From Diacronema lutheri (Eukaryota; Haptophyta; Pavlovophyceae; Pavlovales; Pavlovaceae), in the NCBI GenBank assembly GCA_019448385.1, contig JAGTXO010000006.1:744001-808000 (forward strand): DNA of 64,000 nucleotides, in the 5' to 3' direction. The notes beneath the pieces are model-generated. The model saw only the letters and a list, made by a program, of their open reading frames with translations, had not been told where the DNA came from and searched no databases. Numbering within the stretch: position 1 is the stretch's first letter; every line of letters starts with the position of its first letter. The translations under genes were made by a program, and so were the position numbers. Shown here in pieces: positions 40,273 through 49,742 of this stretch.

Positions 40273-41511
40273 TCAGAACGGATTCACCCAACGCGCGAGG
40301 TGCAGCACGGCGCCTGGGAGTACGAGCGCGCCCGGCAGTCCGACGCACGCCTCTTCCTCGCCCCCTTCCTCACCCGTGCTTTTTGCGCGCGCCGGCCGCT
40401 GCGCGCGGACGAGCGCGAGCAGCCGCGCACCGAGCGCATCGTCGCCCGACATGGGCCCCTCGAGGATTGGGTCGGTGTGCGACTTGCCCTGGTACAGCTC
40501 GACACGCACGCATACGCCAGCAGCGCGCAGCACGGCGGCAAAGTCGGCAGTCTGCGCCCATGGCACTGTCGCGTCCGCCGTGCCGTGCGCGAGCAGGCAC
40601 GGCAGCCGCGCAAGCGCGGCGCGGCCGCCGGCGCCGAGCGCCTCGACGCGCGCTAACGGCGAGAGCACGGCCGGGTTGGGGAAGAGGCGCGAAAGGAGCC
40701 GGCGGTCAAGGCCGCGCGCGTGCAGCGTCTCGACGAATGGCGCGAGGCTGAACGGGCCCGAGACCCCCACCCACGAGCGCAGTTGCTCCAGTCGCCATGC
40801 GCGGCGTGCACGTTTGCACGGGGCGCCGCCCGTGGGGCGTGCGGCCTGCGCCGCGGCGCGCTCGGCGAGGACGAGCGCGACGAGGTGCGCGCCGGCCGAC
40901 TGGCCGACGAGTGTCACGTTGCGCGCGTCGCCGCGCAGCCGGCGCACGTTGCGCAGCGTCCACGCGATGGCCGCATCGACATCGTCAGCCATGCCGGGGA
41001 TCGCCGCGTGCGGAAAGTTGCGGTAGTCGGGGCAGACGACGAGCACGCCGTTCGCCTGGAGGAAGAGCGCTTGCAGGTACGGCCACGCCTTATACCCGAT
41101 AATCCAAGCGCCGCCCGACACGAAGATGACCACTGGGTGCGGCGCGCCGTCGCGCGCGGGCGGCGGCGCGTACACGTCGAGCTGGTGCCGGACCGAAGGG
41201 CCGTAAGGCACGTTCTTGAACACGCGGCGGTGGAGGAGATAGCGGCAAAACTGTGGGCCGAGCACGGGCAGCGTGAGCGCGACGAACGCCGCGAGCCGGG
41301 CGAGCTGCAGCAGCCACAGGCCAGGCAGGCCGACGAGCGGCTGCAGGCTCGCCCACATCTGGCCGCACCAGACGAGCGTGCCGAGCGCACCGCGGTCCCG
41401 GCGGATCGGATTGGCCGACGACGCGGCGCGGAGAGGCGCATCTTCGCCAACCCGCGCCTCGCGCCTTGTGGGATGTGCCTCGCGCCTCGCGGAATGCGCC
41501 TCGTTGCACAT
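40273..41511 (-). CDS. Alpha/beta hydrolase, isoprenylcysteine alpha-carbonyl methylesterase (ICME)-like
   Basis: About 412 residues from the ATG complementary to 41509-41511 (MCNEAHSARR); an internal ATG at 41358 (MWASLQPLVG) is an alternative. A membrane helix GLWLLQLARLAAFVALTLP precedes the catalytic domain. The oxyanion motif VSGGAWIIGYKAW, the substrate motif PDYRNFPHAAIPGM and the nucleophile VGQSAGAHLVALVL are all in the ICME order. The acid and base are in HGTADATVPW and YQGKSHTDPI. In plants ICME removes the methyl group from carboxyl-methylated prenyl proteins in the ER/Golgi. A copy of the dispersed repeat begins 77 bp upstream of this gene's start. Confidence 0.85.
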   Translation of the reverse strand: MCNEAHSARREAHPTRREARVGEDAPLRAASSANPIRRDRGALGTLVWCGQMWASLQPLVGLPGLWLLQLARLAAFVALTLPVLGPQFCRYLLHRRVFKNVPYGPSVRHQLDVYAPPPARDGAPHPVVIFVSGGAWIIGYKAWPYLQALFLQANGVLVVCPDYRNFPHAAIPGMADDVDAAIAWTLRNVRRLRGDARNVTLVGQSAGAHLVALVLAERAAAQAARPTGGAPCKRARRAWRLEQLRSWVGVSGPFSLAPFVETLHARGLDRRLLSRLFPNPAVLSPLARVEALGAGGRAALARLPCLLAHGTADATVPWAQTADFAAVLRAAGVCVRVELYQGKSHTDPILEGPMSGDDALGARLLALVRAQRPARAKSTGEEGGEEEACVGLPGALVLPGAVLHLARWVNPF

Positions 41512-42126
41512 CGGCCGCGCGAGCCGCCGGCGCCGCCCGGCCCAAAAATGTTTTTGAGTGGCGGCAGGGGCGCTCACATTTTGAAAATACTAACGACGCT
41601 TACAGGCGGGTCAGCAGGAGGGGCGCGCACGGGGCCGAGGCTGGACAAACGGAGCGAGCGAAAGGGCGCACGCAACATCAGGCCGAAATCAGGGCGTCGA
41701 CCTTGTGCACGCCGGCAGCGGGAACGGCCGGGACGGCAAGGACGTGGCATTTTGAAAATACTAACGGCGCTTACGTCAGGACAGCGGGGTCAGCACCAGC
41801 TGCGGGGGAATCGAGTAGCCACCGATGTCGTCGATCCCCGCGCATCCCGGTCACCAGCGAGCGGGCAGCGAGGCCCGACGGGCCCAAAGGGCCCGCACGT
41901 GCCTAACCGCCGCGCGCTGCCGGTCGCGTGCCGCCGCCCGCGTGCAGGCGATACACGCCGTCCAAACCACCGCACGCGTCAGCGCCCGCTTCCGCCGCCT
42001 GGTCGGCCGCACGACGCGGCGCCGCCCCCGCGCGCACCATGCGCGCGCGCGCGAGCAGCAGCTGCGCGTGCCCGCACACCACGCACGCGGCGAGCTGGTG
42101 GCGCATGACGCGCTCGAGCGACGCCT
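41512..42126. other. Repeat-rich intergenic region
   Basis: 615 bp between the ICME-like gene and the IQ protein gene. It holds dispersed-repeat copy B and two of three copies of a 14-bp motif. On the minus strand a stretch reading ASLERVMRHQLAACVVCGHAQ (near 42045-42120) looks coding and might be a further exon of the IQ protein, but no convincing splice junction was found. Confidence 0.5.
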
Positions 42127-42143
42127 TTACATTTTGAAAATAC
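41577..42143. repeat. Three copies of CATTTTGAAAATAC
   Basis: The 14-mer occurs at 41577-41590, 41748-41761 and 42130-42143, all in the same orientation; the first two are followed by TAACG. It contains the inverted repeat ATTTT-G-AAAAT and is AT-rich in a very GC-rich setting. The first two copies bracket dispersed-repeat copy B. The third overlaps the stop region of the IQ protein gene. Confidence 0.85.
41588..41720 (+). repeat. 133-bp dispersed repeat, copy B
   Basis: 132 of 133 bases equal copy A at 25192-25324, same strand. It is flanked by CATTTTGAAAATACTAACG-like direct repeats (41577-41595 and 41748-41766), different from the flanks of copy A, as expected for independent insertions. 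In both places it lies upstream of a minus-strand gene. Confidence 0.85.
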
Positions 42144-43074
42144 ATCTATCGCGCTCCCGTTCACGTGGCCGCACGACGGCACGAGCGACGGCCGCCGCGC
42201 CGTCCGCGCCGACGGCCGCGCGCAGCCAAGCGACCGGATCGGATGCCGCGATGCGCACGTCGCCGCCACCACCGCCGCCGAGCGCGACGGGCGCGAGCTC
42301 GAACTGAAGCGTCGGCTCGGACGCGATTGGGCCGCCCGCTGTGCCACCAATGGTGCCACCCACGCGCGCGCGCAGCGCGCGCGGCGCGCGCGACGAAGTC
42401 GGCGAAGTCGGCTCGCGCATCGAAGCCGACGCACCAACGGCCGTTGCGCGCGCGGCTCCTGCACGGTCGAGCGCCTCGCCGATCAACGCGTCAAGCGTGT
42501 TGCCCGACGGCGCGTGCGCCGGCGGACTCGGCGGCAGCCGCGCGCTCGCGTACGGCAGATTCTGCCACGCGCGCTCCGCCGACGGAGGTGACGGTGGCGG
42601 CAGCCGGCGCGCGATCGCGGCCGACGCAGCCGCCGCCGCGCCGAGCGCCGCCGCGCACGCGTCCGCCGCGCGCGCGCGCGCGTCGAGCGCGCCGAGCGCC
42701 AGCTGCACGCGCGTGGCCGCACGGGTCTCACTTGAGCCCGCGCGGCGCGACGCGCGGAAGCGGCGCTGGATGCGGCGCGCGGCGCGGCGCGGCGAGACAC
42801 GCTCGGCCGCGTGCGCAAGCGCGAGAGCCTCCCACCGATCACGCTGCGATGACTCGGCCGTCTCAGACGCGGCACGCTGCGCGCTCGCCGCCTGACGTGA
42901 GATCGCAATGGCGAGGCCCAGCTCCGACGCCCCGACCCACCGGCTGAGGACTTGCCGCCGGCGCGCGAGCGCCCACCGGTCACGCTTGGCCGCGGCGCCG
43001 TCGCCACCGCCCGCGCCGCTCCGCCGCCCCTCGCTTGAGCCAGCCGAGCGCGCGGGCGAGGGTGCGCGACGCAC

Positions 43075-43122
<48 letters not shown>

Positions 43123-43443
43123 CACCGAGCGGCGCAGCGGCGCGCGCGCCGGCCGCGCGGGCGGGCGCGGCTTGCGCACGATCTGCGGGTGCGCCTCGGG
43201 CGACGCGCGCCGCACGGCGGAGGAAGCGGCGGCGGCGGCCGCCGCCGCCGCCGCGTGGCGCGGCGCGCGCGCGCGCTCGGGCGAGTGCACGCCCGCGGCC
43301 CAGGCGGCGCCGGACGCGGGTGGCGCTGAGCGCACAAGCGAGCGATCGGGCGTCGCCACCGACACCGCCGCCGCTGCCGCCGCCACCGGCCGCACAGCCG
43401 CCTTGACTGGCTGGTGCGACGTCGGCATCGCTCCAGCGGCCAT
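42127..43443 (-). CDS. IQ-motif, proline-rich disordered protein
   Basis: A 438-residue frame from the ATG complementary to 43441-43443 (MAAGAMPTSHQPVK). It has long Ala and Pro runs encoded by a trinucleotide repeat near 43080-43120. Two basic helices resemble calmodulin-binding IQ motifs: RRAARRIQRRFRASRRAG and a weaker one upstream. A later segment, AWQNLPYASARLPPSPP, is followed by Ser/Ala-rich sequence and LQFELAPVALGGGGG. No enzymatic domain was recognised. The last residues CIFKM come from the 14-bp repeat motif, so the frame may really continue into another exon. The start is only 15 bp from the divergent coiled-coil gene. Confidence 0.55.
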
Positions 43444-43458
43444 TTCAAACGGCGCGCG

Positions 43459-44850
43459 ATGGACGATGCGGAGCTCCGCCGGCTGCTCGCCGAGCGCGAT
43501 GCGGACGCGGAGGTGATGCTCGACCGAATGGACGAGCTCGAGGCGCAGCTGGCGGAGCGCGACGACGACCTGCGCCGGCTCGACGCGGACAACGCCCGAC
43601 TGAGCGCCGCGCTCGCCGACACGGAGCGCGGCTGCCTCGACGAGCTCGGCGCGCTGCGCGCGCTCGTACGCGCCGTCGCGCCCGACGCGCGACGGGAAGG
43701 CGAGGAGGCGCGCGCGCGCGCTCTGCGCGCCGAGCTGCGTGCCGCCGAGGAGACCGCCGCCCGCGCGTCGCTCGCCGGCGAGCGCCGGCTGCGCGCGCGC
43801 GACGCGGAGGCCGCCGTCGCGCTCGCCGCGCTGCGCGGCGAGCTTGCCGACGCAGAGAGCGAGGCGGTGTGCGCAGTGATGGACGCGGCTGAGGCCGCGC
43901 TCGACGCGCATGACGCGCACGCCGTCGCGAACGCGCTCCGCGCGCGCGCCGACGGCGGCGCGCTCGACGAGCTGCGCGGCGCGCACGCGCTCCTTTTTGA
44001 GGATCGACGGCTGCTCGTGCTCGAGCTCGACGAGCTGCGCGTGACGCTCGCCGACGAGCGCGCAGCGGCCGCGGCGGCCATTGGCGCGGCGGACGCGCGC
44101 GCCGACGCCGCCGAGCGGCTCGCTGAGCGCGCGCGCGTGCGCGCCGCGCGCGGCGACTCCGAGGTCTCGCCGCCCAGGGCGTTTGACGAGCGCGCGCGCG
44201 ACGCGGCGGCGCTCGTCGGCGAGGCCAACCGGCGCGCGGCACGCGCGAACGGCGCGGCGGGCAGCCCGGTGCGCGAGCAGCGCTGCGCGATGAGCCCACC
44301 CGCTGGCGCGCCCGACCTGCGCACGGCCGCGCCGACGCCAACGGGTGGCCGCCGACTCGCTGTTGAGCGTGGGCTGCGTGCGCAAACGCACTGGCGCTCC
44401 GAGCTGGCGGCAGGCCCGGGCGTGCACGCGGAGGCGCGCGCGGCGCGCGCGTGGGCCGAGGAGGGCAACGAGCGCGCGCCCGCGGCGCTCTTCGCCTCGC
44501 CCGAGCGCAAGCGGTGGCAGGCCGAGGCGCGCGCCGCGCAGCCGCACCGCCTTGCCGCGCTGCGCTGCCGCACTGCGCAGCGGCGTGTGCGTGCTCACCG
44601 TGCGCGCCGCGTCCTTTCTTGGCCCCGTGCGCAGGTCGCCGCGTTCAATCAGCGACTGAGCGCGCGCCTAGGCGCGGAGCGCGCCCGCGCCGGCGCTGGC
44701 GTGCGCGTGCGGTGCGACGCAGCGGCCGAGCTGTCCGCGCAGTCGCGCGCCGCGCCGCGGCCGATTGAGCCCAGCCGTCCGGCCGACGATCCGGGCCGGG
44801 CGCGACGGAGCATGCTCGCCGCGGCCGGCGCCACCAGCAAGGCGTTCTGA
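43459..44850 (+). CDS. Coiled-coil protein
   Basis: A 463-residue frame beginning MDDAELRRLLAERDADAEV. Residues 1-75 and 90-260 are strongly heptad-patterned (DELEAQLAERDDDLRRLDAD, LLVLELDELRVTLADE). The C-terminal part has short conserved-looking pieces (THWRSELAAGPG, FASPERKRWQAEA, VAAFNQRLSARLG). A short intron is likely near 44590-44638, because the intervening sequence is Arg-rich and ends in GTGCGCAG just before GTCGCCGCG; the frame is open with or without it. The function is unknown; divergence from an IQ protein gene suggests both may serve the cytoskeleton. Confidence 0.6.
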   Translation: MDDAELRRLLAERDADAEVMLDRMDELEAQLAERDDDLRRLDADNARLSAALADTERGCLDELGALRALVRAVAPDARREGEEARARALRAELRAAEETAARASLAGERRLRARDAEAAVALAALRGELADAESEAVCAVMDAAEAALDAHDAHAVANALRARADGGALDELRGAHALLFEDRRLLVLELDELRVTLADERAAAAAAIGAADARADAAERLAERARVRAARGDSEVSPPRAFDERARDAAALVGEANRRAARANGAAGSPVREQRCAMSPPAGAPDLRTAAPTPTGGRRLAVERGLRAQTHWRSELAAGPGVHAEARAARAWAEEGNERAPAALFASPERKRWQAEARAAQPHRLAALRCRTAQRRVRAHRARRVLSWPRAQVAAFNQRLSARLGAERARAGAGVRVRCDAAAELSAQSRAAPRPIEPSRPADDPGRARRSMLAAAGATSKAF

Positions 44851-44981
44851 ACTAGGGGCGCAAATTCGCGCCCCCGACGCTAATAAACACGCCACGAAAC
44901 ACGTCTGGCTCAAGCTCCCACGGGGGCTGCGTAGGGTTCCGAAGAACCCTATAGTCCCATATTTACTAGACGCGCAGACCG

Positions 44982-45920
44982 CTACGGGGCGGCGGTCGTG
45001 CTCACGTATGCGCGCGCGCGCCCAAACGGGCCCGTGCCCGCAACGCCCGCCGGGCCAAAGGACTTGGCACCGGCGCGCCGACCGTTGACCGGCGCCTGTC
45101 GCTGCGCCGCCTCGCTGGGCCCCGCCGCGCCCGCCGGCACGTCGCTTCGGTACGCCGGGTAGGCGCCGACGCCAGCGGCGAGGACGGTCCGGCCGGACGG
45201 CGACGGCTTCCATTCGGGTCCGAGCCGCGCGAACCCGCCGGCCGCGACGCTCGGCGGCGGCGGCGGCGCGGCGTCGCGCGCACCCGCCACGACGGTCGCT
45301 CGTCGCTGCGCCGCCGCCGGCGGGCGGAACGCGTCCATGCTGTAGACATTCGCGTCGGCGGCAGCGGCGGCGCGCGGCCGGCCGGCGACAAACCCGCGCG
45401 GTTCGGCGGCGCGGTGCGGCGCGCGCGGCTCGGTCGGAGGCGGCGCATCGCTCATATACGGGTAGGCGCTCATCTCGCGTCCGGCCGTTCCCGGCCCGCC
45501 CGTGCTCGGCGCGCGCGAGAGCATCTGCGGCGGGTTGTGCAGCAGCCTTGGCGGCGGCCCGCGCGTCTCAACCTCGGGCGCAATGTACTTGTACGGTCGG
45601 CCGCGGAACGTGCCCTCAAACGAGCCCGGGCCAGATGGCCGGCGGCTCGGGTTGGTTGGCACCCACCTCGGCGGCTCGTGCGCGCCCGCGCGCCGCGCTG
45701 CCGCGCCGCGCAGCGCGCTGCGCGCCGCGCCGTCGCCGAGCGCGTTGAGCGGCGCCTCTGCGCGTTGACGGTCGTCGACCGAAGACCAGTTGGAGCCCGT
45801 CTGGCCCGTGCGCGGCACGGCCATGCCAAATTGCTTACCGCGCGCGCGCGAGCTCTCGCCCGCACTCCGCACCTCGGTCACGTACTCGGCTTCCGAGAAG
45901 AGCCATGGCGCGCCCGGCAT
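44982..45920 (-). CDS. Proline/glycine-rich protein, possibly cilia-associated (CFAP96/DUF4586-like)
   Basis: A 312-residue protein in one exon starting MPGAPWLFSEAEYVTEV. Scattered motifs such as GSFEGTFRGRPYKYIAPE, GFARLGPEWKPSPSGRT and GVGAYPAYRSD resemble the short repeated motifs of axonemal microtubule-associated proteins such as CFAP96 (C4orf47). Overall composition is Pro/Ala/Arg-rich with no globular domain. The assignment is tentative. It diverges from the IQ/PH-like gene with 156 bp between starts. Confidence 0.5.
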   Translation of the reverse strand: MPGAPWLFSEAEYVTEVRSAGESSRARGKQFGMAVPRTGQTGSNWSSVDDRQRAEAPLNALGDGAARSALRGAAARRAGAHEPPRWVPTNPSRRPSGPGSFEGTFRGRPYKYIAPEVETRGPPPRLLHNPPQMLSRAPSTGGPGTAGREMSAYPYMSDAPPPTEPRAPHRAAEPRGFVAGRPRAAAAADANVYSMDAFRPPAAAQRRATVVAGARDAAPPPPPSVAAGGFARLGPEWKPSPSGRTVLAAGVGAYPAYRSDVPAGAAGPSEAAQRQAPVNGRRAGAKSFGPAGVAGTGPFGRARAYVSTTAAP

Positions 45921-46076
45921 CGTGAAACGGCGAAAAAAACCTCAAGGACAGAGGAGGCCCAGATGAGAAACGGTCGCTGTCCTGTGAAAACGCTAATAAA
46001 CCGATACTGTCCACGCACGAACGCGGCGGTACCACATTTGCGGCGCATACCCCCGATCTCTCCCACACGCGCCGCG

Positions 46077-46508
46077 ATGAGCTGCTTCAAGTGCTTCGGC
46101 ATGGGCGGCTCGGTCGACCAGGCGGCCACGACCATTGGTCGCTACTACCGCGGCAACGCTGCGCGCGGCGAGCGCAAGCGCCTCGAGGCGAGGAAGCACC
46201 TGCAGATCACGATCAACAAGGTGACCGTGTTCCAGGTGAAGCCGCGCGCATTCAAGGTGACGGACGACGAGCTCGGCATGTTCTACAGCAAGCCGGGGAC
46301 GGGTAAGGAGCCACAGATAATCCTCTTTGCCGACATGACGTCGATTGCGCTCTCGGGCGCGCAGGTCGTCATCGCGCTCAAGGGGGGCAAGACGTACACT
46401 TTCCAGACGGACACCGTCGACCGGGCAAAGAACTTCTACACCGGGCTTGCGGCCTTCGTCGACGCGAAAATTATGCGCACGCCGATCCCCACGCCCAAGA
46501 AGGCGTGA
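46077..46508 (+). CDS. Small IQ-motif protein with a possible PH-like domain
   Basis: A 143-residue protein starting MSCFKCFGMGGSVDQ. The N-terminal cysteines could be palmitoylated. An IQ-like helix AATTIGRYYRGNAARGERKR is at about residues 17-36. The remaining 100 residues alternate beta strands (LQITINKVTVFQVKPRAFKV, IILFADMTSIALSGAQVVIA) with a final helix (VDRAKNFYTGLAAFVDAKI), the layout of a PH-type fold. The family was not recognised. A membrane-proximal, calmodulin-regulated adaptor is a reasonable guess. Confidence 0.6.
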   Translation: MSCFKCFGMGGSVDQAATTIGRYYRGNAARGERKRLEARKHLQITINKVTVFQVKPRAFKVTDDELGMFYSKPGTGKEPQIILFADMTSIALSGAQVVIALKGGKTYTFQTDTVDRAKNFYTGLAAFVDAKIMRTPIPTPKKA

Positions 46509-46716
46509 TGGCTGCGCCGCCTAGCGTGCCGGTCCGTCGAGCAGCTATGTGCGAGCCTACTTGCGTCGTTCGGATGCGAGCAGGCGCGCGACACGCGGCG
46601 CTTCGCGGGCTGTGTCCAGACTCCAACTGCTGAATCAAACACAGCGACGTCACTGGCTCTGTTCGCCTTCGCCGGCGCGGACTCGGCGGATTCGGACAAA
46701 TCGTATATACTCTCCC

Positions 46717-47603
46717 CTACGCGGCGAGCTTCCGGCGGCGCTTGGGCCCGGTCTTGGGTTTGTGCTTGTCGCAATAGGTCGAAAACTCGACCCAATCGTC
46801 GTGCTCCTTCTCGGCCATGTGCAACCCGTGCTCGCGCGCGCACGTGACGTGGAACGCACGCATGCACTTGCGCTCCTTGCACTGAATGCACGCGCCCTTC
46901 TGCTGCCCACAGAGCGAGCACGTCAGGCCAAAGCGCCGCTCGTCCATCCCGGAAAGGTCGATCGCGTCGCGCGACTCCGGGTCGGCAAAGCTCACGTTGG
47001 GCAGCCAGAGCGCGCACACGACGTGCGCCCAACGCCAGTCGGTCGTGCGCTTCATCGCGCCGCCATTGGCGGGGCAGAGGCAGCAATCCTGCGAGTGGCG
47101 GCGGCGAGAGCGCGCGCGCGCGCGCGCGCCGACCACTCGGTGCACCGCGGCGCGCAGTACGCGCGCGGCGCGCGCGCGGCGCGCGCGAGCGCGCACCGCC
47201 GGCCCGGCCCAGCGCGCCGGATCGCACCGGTCGCAGTACCACGGGCCGTCGGGAATGGCGACGGCGCCGCCACCGTAGCAAACCTGATGCACGGCCAAAT
47301 TGCACCCGTCGCAGAAGAGGATGACGTTGTCCTCCTCCGATTCGCCGTCGCCGCAGATCGTGCAGAGCGCGACGTCCTCGTACCTGCGCCGCGAGCACGG
47401 GCTGAGCGGTCGGCCGGGCGGCGAGGCGCGCGCGCATGGCGGCGCGCGCACACACACCGGTTGTCCGGCGACCTCGCCGCCGCGACCTCGTGGCAGAGGA
47501 CGTGGTGTTGGACCTGCTGCGCGCAAACGGCCGACATCGTGTGCTTCGCGCCAAAACCGTGGAAAGTGAAAACGGAAAGCGAGTTGTTGAGGGTTGAAAG
47601 CAT
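46717..47603 (-). CDS. PHD and extended-PHD zinc-finger chromatin protein
   Basis: Three exons, 47603-47473, 47383-47197 and 47088-46717, total 229 residues with frame kept. Junctions are GCGAG|GTCGCC ... GCGCAG|GTACGAG and CCGGCG|GTGCGC ... TCGCAG|GATTGC. The PHD finger is CTICGDGESEEDNVILFCDG then CNLAVHQVCYG and WYCDRC. A zinc knuckle follows (CCLCPANGGAMKRT), then an ePHD (WRWAHVVCALWLPNVSF, CSLCGQQKGACIQC, AFHVTCAREHG). This PHD-knuckle-ePHD cassette is shared by BRPF, JADE and AF10/AF17 proteins, which read histone H3 tails. A basic tail PKRRRK ends the protein. It is much shorter than those relatives. Confidence 0.88.
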
Positions 47604-47669
47604 GGAGCCAGGCCGCACCGCCAAAACCTCGACTGAAGAGCCGTCGCTTGGACGCCGAAGGCGCGCCCT

Positions 47670-48827
47670 TCACGAGCCGCCGGCACGCGCGCTTTTCCCC
47701 GAGGCGGCACCGGCGCGTCCAGTGCCCTCGCCGCCGGCCGCCGCGCCGCCCAGCGCGGGCCGCTTGTGCCCGCGCACCGCCGCCGCGTTCGCCGCGCCCG
47801 CCGCGGGCTTGCCCGGCTCCGGCGCGTCGGCAAGGTTGTGCAGCGTCGGGAAGGTGGGCAAGAGGGCGCGCGCCTTGGCGGGCGGTGCCTCGGCGAAGAA
47901 CGCGTGTCCGAGCGCAGCGCGCGCGCCGCACCGCCTGCGCGGATCGTACGTGAGCAGCGCATTGAGCAGCGCGAGCGCGCCGCGCGAGAGCTCGCGCGTG
48001 CCGCGAAAGCGCGTTTCGAGCTCGTTGTATGGCTGCGTGGGCAGCGCGACCGAGCGCGCGTGCGGCAGCGCACCGAGCCCTGGCCAGATACGCTCGGACG
48101 GCGAGCCGAGTAATTCACACATGAGGCGTAGCTGGTCCGGCTCGCTCGCGCCCGGCATGAGCGGCCGGTGCAGGAGCAGCTCGCCGAGGATGCAGCCGAG
48201 CGCCCAGTCGTCGATGGCCGACGTGTACGCGCGCTCGCCGAGCAGCAGCTCCGGCGCGCGGTACCACAGGGTGACCACCTTGGCCGTCAGCGGCTGCGGT
48301 GCGGCGGACGCGGGCGCGGCGAGCGGGCGCGCGAGCCCGAAGTCGCACAGCTTGAGGACGCCACCAGCGGTGAGGAGGAGGTTGGAGAGTTTGAGGTCGC
48401 GGTGAATCACGTGGTGCTCGTGCAGGTGCGCCACAGCCTCGAAGAGCTGCAGCATCAGGCATTTGACCTCGGACGTCGAGAACGGCGTGCGCATCCAATC
48501 GAGCAGCCGCGCGACGTCGTGCTCACAGTACTCGAAGACGAGGAAGATGGCATCCATTCGCGAGCCGACGGCCACCTCGTGCAGCCGCACCACATTCTCG
48601 TGCGCGGGCAGGCTGCGCAGCAGCCCGATCTCGCGCAGCGCGGTTGTCGGCATGCCCTCTCGCTCAAAGCCGCTCGTCCGGATCTTCACGCGCTTCAGCG
48701 CGACCAAGCGCGCCGAAGCGCGGTCACGCGCCATGAAGACCGAGCCGTACGTGCCCTCGCCGATCTTGCGCAGCTTCTCGAACTGTGCGATCGAGCGGCA
48801 CGCGCCCGGTGGCATGGGCGCCTCCAT
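47670..48827 (-). CDS. CDK10: Cyclin-dependent kinase, CDK10 type
   Basis: A 385-residue kinase in one exon, starting at the ATG complementary to 48825-48827. The Gly loop is KIGEGTYGSVFMARDRA, the catalytic Lys is in VALKRVKI, the cyclin-binding helix is GMPTTALREIGLLRSL (PISSLRE-like), the catalytic loop is VIHRDLKLSNLLL, and DFG is CDFGLARPL. The activation segment ends TAKVVTLWYRAPELLLG. Late features match CDK10: GCILGELLLHRPLMPG, LLGSPSERIWPGLG, QPYNELETRF and ALLPTFPTLHN. The C-terminal 60 residues are disordered. CDK10 with cyclin M regulates transcription and ciliogenesis. The start is 41 bp from the divergent sirtuin. Confidence 0.88.
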   Translation of the reverse strand: MEAPMPPGACRSIAQFEKLRKIGEGTYGSVFMARDRASARLVALKRVKIRTSGFEREGMPTTALREIGLLRSLPAHENVVRLHEVAVGSRMDAIFLVFEYCEHDVARLLDWMRTPFSTSEVKCLMLQLFEAVAHLHEHHVIHRDLKLSNLLLTAGGVLKLCDFGLARPLAAPASAAPQPLTAKVVTLWYRAPELLLGERAYTSAIDDWALGCILGELLLHRPLMPGASEPDQLRLMCELLGSPSERIWPGLGALPHARSVALPTQPYNELETRFRGTRELSRGALALLNALLTYDPRRRCGARAALGHAFFAEAPPAKARALLPTFPTLHNLADAPEPGKPAAGAANAAAVRGHKRPALGGAAAGGEGTGRAGAASGKSARAGGS

Positions 48828-48868
48828 CGTGCGCGAGACCGTGCGGAAGTGGACGGTCCTCGAGCGCG

Positions 48869-49742
48869 ATGAAGGCGCCGCGCCTTGTCGCCAACTCGCG
48901 CGAGGGCGTGGCGGGCTTCCTGCGCTCGGAGGCGTGCGCGAACGTCGGCGTGCTCGCCGGCGCGGGAGTCTCGGTCGCCGCCGGCATCCCCGACTTCCGC
49001 TCGCCGACGGGCTTGTACGCCACGCTGCCCGTCGACCGCATCAGCGCGACCGCGGCGCAGCGCGAGCTGATCCGGCGCGAGCCGACGTACGTGGTCGAGC
49101 GGGGCATGTTCTTGCAGACCGCGCTGCCATACCTCGAGGTGCGCCGGCCATTCATCCTCGGCACGCACGAGGGCAGGTGGCGGCCGACGGCCGCGCACCG
49201 CCTCTTCGAGGCACTCGACGCTCAGCGCAAGCTGGCGCGCGTTTACACGCAGAACATCGACGGGCTCGACCTGATGACGAGCATCGCGCGCGAGCGCATC
49301 GTGTGCGTGCACGGCACGCTCGGCCGCGCGGCCTGCGAGGCGTGCGGCCACGAAGCAGACTTTGATGACTTTGCGCGCCGCGTGCGCGCCGGCATCAAGG
49401 TTGCGCGCGCGCGCGCGCGCGCGCGGTCACAACGATGCGCGCACGCGCGCCGCCTACGCTTCCACCGCTCGCAACGGCCGCGGGCAACCCCGGCAGGACA
49501 TCTACGACGTCGACCCGTCCGCGCCCGCCGCGTCGTCGCCCGTCGCGTGCGCGTGCTGTGGTGCGCTCTCCGTCAAGCCGATGACCGTCTTGTTCGGCGG
49601 CGCGCTGCCCGCCGACGTTTTCGCGCGAGAATGGGCGAGGATCTGCCCACTTTCGACCTGCTCATCACTGCGGGCACGTCGCGATCTGCCCGCCCACCCT
49701 CGAGCTCGCACGCCGCGCGCGCTGCGCACGCGTCGTTATTAA
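48869..49742 (+). CDS. Sirtuin (NAD-dependent protein deacylase), frame broken near the C-terminus
   Basis: Exon 1 is 48869-49399 and exon 2 starts at 49497 (ATCAAG|GTTGCG ... GGCAG|GACATC, phase 0). Exon 1 has the NAD motif GVLAGAGVSVAAGIPDFRSP, then VYTQNIDGLDLM and VCVHGTLGRAACEACG, covering the catalytic His and the first zinc Cys pair. Exon 2 supplies the second Cys pair (CACCGAL) and KPMTVLFGGALPADVFAR. After about 49630 this frame turns nonsensical and stops at 49742, while the next frame reads EDLPTFDLLITAGTS and later GELARDVGWG, the expected sirtuin ending. A third frame reads CARVVINREP at 49728-49757. So at least one frameshift, perhaps more, breaks the gene, or there are sequence errors. 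Confidence 0.8.

Noticed and set aside
42483-44573. Long minus-strand frame over the coiled-coil gene
   Set aside because: The plus strand gives a clean heptad coiled coil in this interval, whereas this frame is Ser/Arg/Ala noise.
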